Positions 6,203-11,929 of a DNA stretch of 16,633 nucleotides are shown here, in pieces. The DNA lies in NCBI GenBank assembly GCA_031556525.1, contig JAVBSS010000016.1, positions 1 to 16,633 on the forward strand, given 5' to 3'. Source of the DNA: JAVBSN01 sp031556525. Its GTDB lineage: Bacteria; Bacillota; Clostridia; Lachnospirales; Lachnospiraceae. The notes under the pieces were generated by a model. That model did no database searches, was not told the DNA's origin, and was given only the letters and a program-made list of their open reading frames with translations. A program made the translations under genes and the position numbers. Numbering within the stretch: position 1 is the first letter of the stretch; each line of letters begins with the position of its first letter.

Positions 6203-6787
6203 ATGGAAAAAAAATCTGTATATGCTGAACTTTTATATATTGGTTTTGTTACAGAAAAGGGAAGATGTAAAAGTAAAGGAATATGGAAAATAGGGTATAG
6301 AAAGCAATTATATTGCCATATGGTGGTTTTGAATAGCATAAGTAATTGTTTGAATGATGATGAGATAACAGAAAAAGATGCTCAAGCCATTAAGGATTTA
6401 TTTTCTTTGTGTAATAGTGAAAAAGAAATTAAAACAGTTTATTATACTAAAGGCAATCTTTTTGAAAAGGCAAAACAAAATAATTTTAAAATAATTACGA
6501 GTAATGATTTGAATAAATCAAATTTAATTATCAATAAATTGTTGATTGAAATAACAAGTGAATTATTGAAATTATTAGAGAAAAAGTTATTTTTAAATAA
6601 ACAAAAAATTTATATGTTGATAAGAGCAGCACATAACTTGCCTAGATACTATTTTAATGAAAAAGAAGAAACATTATGCGGTTTATGCACTAGAATATCG
6701 ATTTCATATCAAGATGCAGTTGAATTTTCTTTTTCTAATATGGATGAAGAAACAAGGTTGAAGTATGAGAAATTAATTAAAAATTGA
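6203..6787 (+). CDS. Unrecognised protein, probable immunity
   Basis: 194 aa from ATG 6203, which has GGAGG at 6192-6196 with 6-nt spacing; a TTG at 6200 is less well placed. The N-terminal part (about 1-90) is mixed: VYAELLYIGFVTEKGR, then KSKGIWKIGYRKQLYCHMVV. The C-terminal part (about 100-194) is a Lys-rich helical region with NKQKIYMLIRAAHNLPRYYF and a Cys pair in TLCGLCTRI. No signal peptide or membrane segment. I do not recognise the family. Its position 12 nt behind a toxin 3' stub makes an immunity function likely. The next ORF starts 7 nt downstream. Confidence 0.6.
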   Translation: MEKKSVYAELLYIGFVTEKGRCKSKGIWKIGYRKQLYCHMVVLNSISNCLNDDEITEKDAQAIKDLFSLCNSEKEIKTVYYTKGNLFEKAKQNNFKIITSNDLNKSNLIINKLLIEITSELLKLLEKKLFLNKQKIYMLIRAAHNLPRYYFNEKEETLCGLCTRISISYQDAVEFSFSNMDEETRLKYEKLIKN

Positions 6788-6794
6788 TTTAATA

Positions 6795-7241
6795 TTGATT
6801 GTATGGATGTTTGTTAATCCTACTATAATAGAAACAGAAAAAGAGCTGAAATTTCCATACAATCATATATTTAAAGAAAGGTTGAGGTTAGGTACTGTTG
6901 AACTTCTTTTGAAAATACGAGATAACAACATAAAATTGTGGGTATATACTACTTCTTTTAGAACTGAAAAATATATCAAAAGATTATTTAAGCATTATGG
7001 AATTAAAATTGATAATGTTATCAATGGTTCACGTCATCAGAGAGAAGTACAAGGTAATAAAACAGAGCCTATGCCATCAAAATATCCATCTTATTATCGA
7101 ATTGACTTACATATTGATGATGATATATCAGTTGCTCAAAATGGGAAAATGTATGGATTTAAAGTTTACTTACTAAATGGTGATGATTCAGATTGGCATT
7201 TGAAATTATGGAATAAAATTGAAAGTATCCAGAAAATGTAA
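6795..7241 (+). CDS. HAD-like protein with motif I not visible (possibly 5' damaged)
   Basis: 148 aa if read from TTG 6795 (ATG 6807 is the other choice); neither has a ribosome binding site. The body looks like a HAD-fold phosphatase: motif II type VYTTS (residues about 51-55) after a helix, then a basic stretch, then the acidic motif IV-like IDLHIDDD (about 103-110) and YGFKVYLLN. The nucleophile Asp of motif I (DxD) should lie near the N-terminus, but there I read LIVWMFVNPT without Asp. In the next frame, IDCMDV is encoded at 6794-6811, so a small indel could have split the motif. It is either a decayed gene or a non-enzymatic HAD-like immunity protein. Together with 6203-6787 it follows a lost toxin. 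Confidence 0.55.
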   Translation: MIVWMFVNPTIIETEKELKFPYNHIFKERLRLGTVELLLKIRDNNIKLWVYTTSFRTEKYIKRLFKHYGIKIDNVINGSRHQREVQGNKTEPMPSKYPSYYRIDLHIDDDISVAQNGKMYGFKVYLLNGDDSDWHLKLWNKIESIQKM

Positions 7242-7253
7242 AAATTATACACC

Positions 7254-7315
7254 AACCTTGACGTAGTGGACTTATTAGGGATTATGTCACTGATATGGAT
7301 ATATTGGTGCATAAT
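7254..7315 (+). repeat. Degenerate Hint 3'-end junction, copy 3
   Basis: 62 nt, collinear with 1315-1376 and 4146-4207 and again one base shorter than the intact Hint end. The downstream half reads DYVTDMDILVHN; the residue after HN is Lys here rather than Ser or Thr. Confidence 0.75.
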
Positions 7316-7711
7316 AAGTGTGGAAAAGACACAGCTAAGTTGAATGGTGGTGCAGATGGTGGTAATGGTAATCATACTAGTGGTAAAAGTGAGACCAGTA
7401 TTTTATTAGACAATAGACCTGAATTAGATGGTACAAATAGGGATAAATTGTTATCGACAATAGAAGACCCTAAATTGAGAAGTTTAGCTAATGAGTTGTA
7501 TAGAGAAGGTGCAACTGTGGGAGATGGAGGAACTGCAGATAAACTTATTAAAGAATTTTCAGAGGGTTCTTCAAAACATTTACAAAAAGCTAGTGAAAGA
7601 TTAAAAAATCTAAATTATTTGGCAAATTCTAACACATTAGGATTAAATGATTTAGATGTATTGGATGAATTAAGGATTGATTTAGAAAATGCCATAAATT
7701 TGTTTAAGTAG
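7295..7711 (+). CDS. Orphan toxin tip, Rhs-type domain with GDGGTA motif
   Basis: 138 aa from the internal Met of MDILVHNKCGKDT; the module starts at the junction at 7254 and has no ribosome binding site, so it is probably silent unless fused to a carrier. After a Gly/Asn-rich linker comes a mostly helical domain with RPELDGTNRDKLL, LYREGATVGDGGTADKLIKE, SSKHLQKASERLKNLNYL and a Leu/Asp-rich end. The combination LYR-x-GA-x-x-GDGGTA-x-x-I-x-x-E followed by H-x-QKA-x-x-R-x-x-NL is a recurrent C-terminal tip of Rhs-type proteins; its activity is not known to me. The CGKDT linker after VHN is shared with the 5066 module. A predicted immunity gene follows after 11 nt. Confidence 0.7.
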   Translation: MDILVHNKCGKDTAKLNGGADGGNGNHTSGKSETSILLDNRPELDGTNRDKLLSTIEDPKLRSLANELYREGATVGDGGTADKLIKEFSEGSSKHLQKASERLKNLNYLANSNTLGLNDLDVLDELRIDLENAINLFK

Positions 7712-7722
7712 GAGAATAAGAT

Positions 7723-8094
7723 ATGATAAAAAGAGCAGAAGATTTTTTTGAAGTAATGCTAGAAATTTTTCCATATTTGAATAATGATTATAAAAATCAT
7801 ATTGAAGAGTATGGTGAGTTACTAGAAACTGTAGTAATAGAAGACCTTTTTATGCATGAAATTATTAAATTATTACGTGATAATGATAATGTTGTATTGT
7901 TGGAAAGGATTTTTCAGTATTTTGAGGAAGTGTCATGTTATGGCGATGAGCATCTGATTAATATTTTTTCAATTACAACATTGGAGATACTAGGTAATGA
8001 AAAGGAAATACTTGAAATAGCAAAACAGTATATGGGACCTAAAACAACACAATTACAAATAGAAGCTGATAGGGATTTAGGAAGAATAGTATAA
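7723..8094 (+). CDS. Predicted immunity protein (DUF7674-like helical protein)
   Basis: 123 aa with TAGGAG upstream and ATG at 7723. It is acidic and all-helical in appearance: FFEVMLEIFPYLNN, HIEEYGELLETVVIEDLFMH, LLERIFQYFEEV, then ITTLEILGNEKEILEIAKQY and MGPKT. This order resembles the small helical family I know as DUF7674, common in polymorphic-toxin immunity loci and probably HEAT-like; the match is from memory and moderate. It sits 11 nt after the toxin tip, as expected for a cognate immunity gene. No signal peptide or membrane segment. Confidence 0.66.
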   Translation: MIKRAEDFFEVMLEIFPYLNNDYKNHIEEYGELLETVVIEDLFMHEIIKLLRDNDNVVLLERIFQYFEEVSCYGDEHLINIFSITTLEILGNEKEILEIAKQYMGPKTTQLQIEADRDLGRIV

Positions 8095-8135
8095 TGGTAA
8101 CTATAACAAATACATTTTCAACTGACTACTAATAA

Positions 8136-8246
8136 TATATTTGTAGGAACTTTGAAAGGGGGAAAATCAAGTCATTTTATAAATGGGACGGACGTGTGTG
8201 TGATGCCGTTATTGAAGCATTAGAAAGGTTTGGTAAATTACAATGA
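8136..8246 (+). pseudogene. 3' stub of a lost toxin tip overlapping the CPCC gene
   Basis: A 36-codon frame opens after the stop at 8133-8135 and ends at TGA 8244-8246. It reads RNFERGKIKSFYKWDG, then VCDAVIEALERFGKLQ, and has no start codon. Its stop overlaps the ATG of the next gene (ATGA, 8243-8246), the coupling expected of a toxin and its immunity gene. It is therefore best read as the last part of a toxin tip whose front has been deleted. The family is not recognised. Confidence 0.55.
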
Positions 8247-8692
8247 TAAATATATCTAGAAAAAAGGCAATGGAATTAATTAGTGAAATACAAAATACTA
8301 TAATAAAAGAAATGGATTTATCTAAATATTTTGAAAAAGATACATTATCTAGCAGTGTTGAAGAAATAGATATTGAGTCAAACTTGCAAGGTGTTAGTAA
8401 TGGATTTTTATCAGAAATAATTAATACGATTACAGGTTATGATATTGAAGTTTATGGAGAGATAGAAAAATTATTTCATTGTCCGTGTTGTGGATTAAGA
8501 ACCTTAACTGAAGCTTATAATATTGATGAAGGGACAGGTTATGATATATGTCCTTACTGTAATTGGGAAGACGATGGAACAACAGAGGTAAATGATTATA
8601 GGTCTATTAATGGAGGAAGCATAAAAGATTATCGTAACAATATTAAAGAAAAAGGTAATAGATATTATATTAATAAATGGTATGAAGAATAA
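8243..8692 (+). CDS. Cysteine-rich CPCC family protein, predicted immunity
   Basis: 149 aa. The N-terminal about 75 residues are helical and acidic. The C-terminal part is a CPCC-type cysteine-rich domain: CPCCG at 80-84, GTGYDICPYCNWEDDG at 97-112, and YRSINGGSIKDYRNN following. The two Cys pairs (CPCC and CPYC) should bind zinc. Proteins of this family (Cys_rich_CPCC) are repeatedly found as immunity proteins in polymorphic-toxin and contact-inhibition loci. Here the start codon overlaps the stop of a toxin 3' stub by 4 nt, supporting that role and predicting translational coupling. A terminator-like hairpin follows at 8715. The family call is firm; the toxin it neutralises has been lost from this window. 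Confidence 0.85.
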   Translation: MINISRKKAMELISEIQNTIIKEMDLSKYFEKDTLSSSVEEIDIESNLQGVSNGFLSEIINTITGYDIEVYGEIEKLFHCPCCGLRTLTEAYNIDEGTGYDICPYCNWEDDGTTEVNDYRSINGGSIKDYRNNIKEKGNRYYINKWYEE

Positions 8693-8714
8693 ATTTAAGT
8701 GAAAAATAAAGTTT

Positions 8715-8751
8715 AAGAAAGGAACTTTTTTCATACAGAAGTTCTTTTCTT
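8715..8751 (+). terminator. Hairpin terminator, third member of the GAACTT family
   Basis: AAGAAAGGAACTT (8715-8727) pairs with AAGTTCTTTTCTT (8739-8751), with one G-U pair, around an 11-nt loop. The 3' arm is T-rich. It ends the cassette bank 22 nt after the CPCC gene. Confidence 0.72.
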
Positions 8752-8902
8752 GCAAATTGTGTTAATGATAGTACTAAAATAAGTTAGATATGATATGAAA
8801 ACTGTAATTATACTTACCTAAAGTAATATAATAATATATTTATAATCTAAATAGTGGATTAGCATTTACAAATGATGTAATTGAATAGTAACGAGTGTAC
8901 CG

Positions 8903-8981
8903 TAGACACTAAACTCGATAAAACCTCATTAAGTGTCTAGGTATGCATTCTTACTAAGCTCGGAAAGACCTCGCTAAGTAA
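8903..8981. repeat. Two tandem hairpin units with compensatory changes
   Basis: Unit 1 (8903-8939) has arms TAGACACT and AGTGTCTA, extended by an A-A mismatch and two more pairs. Unit 2 (8951-8981) has arms TTACT-A-AGC and GCT-A-AGTAA with the same A-A mismatch. The 27-nt cores (8908-8934 and 8953-8979) agree at 21 of 27 positions and lie 45 nt apart. Several arm differences compensate each other (C-G to T-A, A-T to T-A, A-T to G-C), so the folded form may matter. The 45-nt period is also 15 codons in the frame of the YD remnant. Confidence 0.6.
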
Positions 8982-9072
8982 TAATAGTAACACAAGTGGC
9001 AAAGTAACTAAGGTAACCAATCCATTAGGCTACAGTGAAGAATACACATACAATGGTTTAAATGGATTTTAA
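8941..9072 (+). pseudogene. YD/RHS-repeat remnant
   Basis: 43 codons open between TAG (8938-8940) and TAA (9070-9072). It reads TKLGKTSLSNNSNTSG, then KVTKVTNPLGYSEEYTYNGL. The second part fits the YD/RHS repeat pattern (G-x-V-x-x-V-x-x-P-L-G-x-x-x-x-Y-x-Y). There is no start or ribosome binding site. It is a scrap of the shell region of an RHS/YD toxin, left between the cassette bank and the AbiE genes. The rest of 8752-9146 holds only the hairpin pair and AT-rich spacer; I see no gene in it. Confidence 0.65.
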
Positions 9073-9146
9073 GAGGGTATAAATAGAGATATAAACTAAA
9101 TTTTTTAATGATAAGGAAAGTTCAAATAAACACAAAAATATAATTA

Positions 9147-9185
9147 TTTACTTTGGTGTGAAAATGATGTATAATTCACACAAAG
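9147..9185 (+). promoter_or_regulatory. abiE promoter overlapped by a probable operator
   Basis: TTTACT (9147-9152) and TATAAT (9170-9175) are 17 nt apart, a good vegetative promoter. An imperfect inverted repeat covers its spacer and -10 region: CTTTG-GTGTGAA (9151-9162) against TTCACAC-AAAG (9175-9185). AbiEi antitoxins are known to repress their own operon through inverted repeats at the promoter, so this is the expected operator. Confidence 0.7.
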
Positions 9186-9204
9186 GTAAAGCGAGGTGGT
9201 CTTA

Positions 9205-9798
9205 ATGACAAAAATTGAACTACTTAAAGCGATGAGTGAGAAAAATAACGGTTATCTTTTTACTGCTGAGGTTGTTGAAGCAGGTATTTCGAAGACCTAT
9301 TTATCCAAATATTTGAGAGAAAATCAATTTGAAAAAGCGGCACAGGGTATCTATTTCTCGGAAGATACATGGTTAGATGAATTGTATGTTATTCAAATGA
9401 GTAATCCAGTTGTGATTTTTGACAGAGAAACAGCACTGTATTTACATGGTCTGACAGATAGGGAGTATTCGAAGATTTATGTTGGTGTTCCTAAAAATCA
9501 TAATACTTTTCGTCTTAAAGAAAAAGGATTGATTATTCATAGCTATGATAAAGAACTATATCAAATGGGAATTATTGAAGTCGAATCTAATTATGGAAAT
9601 TTAATAAGAATCTATGATAAAGAGAGATGTATTTGTGATATGATTGCGAAACGTAGTGATGTTGAGGTTCAGACCTTTAAGACGGTTATGATGGAATATA
9701 TGAGTAGTTCAGAGAAGAAGATGAATGTTTTACTTATGTATGCCGAGAAATTGGAATTAAGAGATGAAGTTATGAAATACGTTGAGGTAATGCTATGA
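9205..9798 (+). CDS. abiEi: AbiEi family type IV antitoxin / transcriptional repressor
   Basis: 197 aa from ATG 9205; GCGAGGTGG at 9191-9199 gives good spacing, better than the GTG at 9196. The N-terminal about 60 residues form the winged-helix AbiEi antitoxin domain: GYLFTAEVVEAGISKTYLSK, then a wing ending AAQGIYFSEDTW. The C-terminal domain follows with VVIFDRETALYLHGLTDREY, YVGVPKNH and RIYDKERCICDMIAKR, all typical of the family. AbiEi represses its operon and counteracts the AbiEii toxin without binding it (type IV). The stop overlaps the next start as ATGA, and the promoter carries an inverted repeat as described for family members. The unit is complete and looks intact within otherwise decayed surroundings. 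Confidence 0.93.
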   Translation: MTKIELLKAMSEKNNGYLFTAEVVEAGISKTYLSKYLRENQFEKAAQGIYFSEDTWLDELYVIQMSNPVVIFDRETALYLHGLTDREYSKIYVGVPKNHNTFRLKEKGLIIHSYDKELYQMGIIEVESNYGNLIRIYDKERCICDMIAKRSDVEVQTFKTVMMEYMSSSEKKMNVLLMYAEKLELRDEVMKYVEVML

Positions 9799-10640
9799 TT
9801 ATGACGTCAAAACAATTGAAAGATAAAGTTAGAAACATATCAAAAAGTGATAATAGTATTGCGCAGGCATTGATAAGAACCTTTATTATGGAAAGGTTTT
9901 TGGAAAGAGTTTCGATTTCTGAATATCGAGATAACTTTATTCTTAAGGGAGGAATGTTGGTGGCTTCTTTAATTGGAATTAATCTTCGTTCTACAATGGA
10001 TATAGATACTACGGTTAGAGCATTGCCCCTTAATGAGGAGTATATAATAGGAATTATTCAAAATATTATAGATATTCCAATTGATGATGAAGTTAGTTTT
10101 CGTATATCTTCTTGCAAGGAAATAATGTCGGGTTTTGATTATCCTGGAATAAGATTAATGATTGAAGCAAGGATTGATAAGCTTCGACAAACTATTAAAA
10201 TTGATATTTCAACAGATGATGTAATCACGCCCAGAGCGATGGAGTATGAATATAAGTTAATGTTTGAGGATAGAACAATTTTGGTTATGACTTATAATAC
10301 AGAAACATTATTAGCTGAAAAATTACAGACGGTTCTTAGTAGAGATGTTGCTAATACGAGAATGAGAGATTTCTATGATATTTATTTTTTGAGTAAAGAT
10401 AAACAGAAGGAGTTGCAAGGGGATGATTTATTACATAAAGCGTTTTGGGCTACTTGTAAGAAACGAGCAACGATTTTTACAAAAAAAGAATCAATGCAGA
10501 TATGTGAGAGAATATTAAATGACAAAGCAATGGAAGATAGATGGGAATCATTTAGGTTAGATAATTATTTTGTTGGAGAAATTGAATGGAGTGTTGTTAT
10601 ACAACAAGTTATTGAGGTAATGGTGTGGTTTCCAGAATAA
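9795..10640 (+). CDS. abiEii: AbiEii family type IV toxin, nucleotidyltransferase
   Basis: 281 aa, starting in the ATGA overlap with abiEi; a second ATG lies two codons on. It is a nucleotidyltransferase of the AbiEii/AbiGii type. The signature FILKGGMLVASLIGINLRST (48-67) with MDIDTT (68-73) supplies the two Asp residues of the GG...DxD active site. Further conserved blocks are IKIDIST (about 134-140), ETLLAEKLQTVLSRD (170-184) and RMRDFYDIYFL (189-199). Toxins of this family transfer nucleotides, and activation gives bacteriostasis or abortive phage infection. Length and motifs look complete, so the pair should be functional. No terminator is evident after it, and the next 300 bases hold only broken sequence. 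Confidence 0.94.
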   Translation: MIMTSKQLKDKVRNISKSDNSIAQALIRTFIMERFLERVSISEYRDNFILKGGMLVASLIGINLRSTMDIDTTVRALPLNEEYIIGIIQNIIDIPIDDEVSFRISSCKEIMSGFDYPGIRLMIEARIDKLRQTIKIDISTDDVITPRAMEYEYKLMFEDRTILVMTYNTETLLAEKLQTVLSRDVANTRMRDFYDIYFLSKDKQKELQGDDLLHKAFWATCKKRATIFTKKESMQICERILNDKAMEDRWESFRLDNYFVGEIEWSVVIQQVIEVMVWFPE

Positions 10641-10702
10641 CAGGATTTAGCAGAACATTATAATTGTTACCGATTTTCAGGAGAAATACGTCAAGTAGAT
10701 AA

Positions 10703-10975
10703 GGTAATAAAAAAGTATATAACCTAATATGGGATATAAAATTTTTGAAGCTTTTATATGTAGGAACAGAAGAGTTTATAAAATGGTTGAATGAAAACTA
10801 TATCCAATATGAGAACCAAGAAATAATTGTGATTGAAGCACATACAAAATATAACCCTAATTACCAGTCAGCAGAATTTTAATTACAAAAAGAAATTATT
10901 GCAGAAAACGATTATGATTTTAAGTGGGAGATAAAATATGAAATGGAATTATTTGATGTTAGAAATATATTGTAA
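10703..10975 (+). pseudogene. Broken gene with an in-frame stop, function unknown
   Basis: A frame opens after the stop at 10700-10702 and runs to TAA 10973-10975, interrupted by TAA at 10880-10882. Before the stop it reads LYVGTEEFIKWLNENYIQYE and NQEIIVIEAHTKYNPNYQSA; after it LQKEIIAENDYDFKWEIKYE. The sequence looks coding on both sides of the stop. It has no start codon, so both its front and its middle are damaged. It may be an old immunity gene. The rest of 10641-10937 shows nothing else I can support. Confidence 0.5.
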
Positions 10976-11240
10976 TTATTCTGATGAAAAATTTGAAAAT
11001 GTACCTTGTTGTAAAACAAATCCGGGAACTGTAGATGTAGATTGTCTAAACGTTGGGCAAAGTATTTGTGAATATTGTGGTTTTAAAAAAATGCAATCAG
11101 CAGTAGCTTTAAGTAATATTGAAGGAGAAGTAATACAAACAAAGTGTTTTAGTGATGACAATGAAATGAATGAAAAAATGTGGGAAATGAAGCAATTAGA
11201 ATGGTGTGAAAAATGGGTTGAAAAATTAAAAGAAGATTAA
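10938..11240 (+). CDS. Small Cys-containing protein of unknown function
   Basis: 100 aa with GGGAG at 10926-10930 and ATG at 10938, overlapping the end of the broken gene in another frame. It has a Cys pair near residue 24 (VPCCKTNPG) and a CEYCG motif (about 43-47) that could form a small zinc site, followed by a highly charged helical C-terminus (KMWEMKQLEWCEKWVEKLKE). I do not recognise the family. Position in a run of small immunity-like genes suggests, but does not show, an immunity role. Confidence 0.55.
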   Translation: MKWNYLMLEIYCNYSDEKFENVPCCKTNPGTVDVDCLNVGQSICEYCGFKKMQSAVALSNIEGEVIQTKCFSDDNEMNEKMWEMKQLEWCEKWVEKLKED

Positions 11241-11329
11241 TTTTTAATTTTGATATAAGTTGATAGTAGTAACAGTAAATAGAAAAACAATAAGAAATCA
11301 ACAAAGCGAAGAAAGAGGTAGTAAAGTTT

Positions 11330-11665
11330 ATGAATGAAGAGAATAAAAAGTTTATAAAACGTCTATATAATACTTGTATAGAAGATATATTGAAGGAGTA
11401 TAAGAATCAATTTAATAATGAAGCGATAGATAATAGTTTGTTAGAAATATATTCACAACTATCAGATGAAGAAAAAACACATTTTTTTAATTATATAAAA
11501 GTAATAATGATAGATACAGTATCACATGTGTTAGGAATTATTGATGGTTCAAGTTCTTTAAATGGTGGAAATATGGAGATTAATGTGAGTATAGAGGGAA
11601 AGAGTACAGAGGATGATTTGCAAGATGAATTTTGGAGGTTTATTGAAGAATATGGAAATAACTGA
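11330..11665 (+). CDS. Small acidic protein of unknown function, immunity-like
   Basis: 111 aa from ATG 11330, with a weak AGAGGT upstream. It appears mostly helical and acidic: KFIKRLYNTCIEDILKEYKN, YSQLSDEEKTHFFNYIKVIM, then the conserved-looking VSHVLGIIDGSSSLNGG, ending in DDLQDEFWRFIEEYGNN. I have no family name for it, though the VLGIIDGSSSL block looks like a family signature. Its stop lies inside the next gene, so the two probably form a coupled pair. No toxin tip is adjacent. Confidence 0.6.
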   Translation: MNEENKKFIKRLYNTCIEDILKEYKNQFNNEAIDNSLLEIYSQLSDEEKTHFFNYIKVIMIDTVSHVLGIIDGSSSLNGGNMEINVSIEGKSTEDDLQDEFWRFIEEYGNN

Positions 11666-11906
11666 ATTGCTTGATAAAGTTAATACAAGAGAAGATTTAA
11701 TTGAATTTTTACACCAATTAGAAAACGATAATCGCAATAATGAAGAACAATGGGAAAATGTAACAATACAGGATTACTTAGAGAGTATAAGTGGGTGGAT
11801 TGAAGATATGGATGGAGCGTATTTTAATATGAACTTAGATGTGCCACATAATATTAATTGGAATTTCATTGCTTTATTATTTTATATGGGCAAAATATAT
11901 GAATGA
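11652..11906 (+). CDS. DUF7660-like small protein, probable orphan immunity
   Basis: 84 aa from ATG 11652; in-frame alternatives are TTG 11643 and ATG 11613, but sequence before 11652 lies in another gene and looks unlike the family. GGAGG at 11634-11638 is nearer to the TTG, so the exact start is open. It reads VNTREDLIEFLHQLENDNRN, then EEQWENVTIQDYLESISGWI with EDMDGAY and a hydrophobic end (WNFIALLFYMGKIYE). The block W-E-N-x-T-x-x-x-Y-L-E-x-x-x-x-W-I-E-D-M-D-G is the pattern of the family I know as DUF7660, often found among immunity genes. It overlaps the preceding ORF by 14 nt. Confidence 0.7.
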   Translation: MEITELLDKVNTREDLIEFLHQLENDNRNNEEQWENVTIQDYLESISGWIEDMDGAYFNMNLDVPHNINWNFIALLFYMGKIYE

Positions 11907-11929
11907 GGCAATATAGATAGGAAGGGTTT

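Noticed and set aside
8892..8981. CRISPR array or integron attC site
   Set aside because: There are only two units with imperfect copies and no constant repeat-spacer order, and no integrase gene or attC core triplets are visible in the window.
10641..10727. 28-codon in-frame continuation after the abiEii stop
   Set aside because: The AbiEii protein is already full length, and the extension shows no family signal; likely chance.
11613..11651. ATG 11613 as start of the DUF7660-like gene
   Set aside because: The extra residues lie within the preceding gene and do not fit the family; the start is more likely 11652 or TTG 11643.
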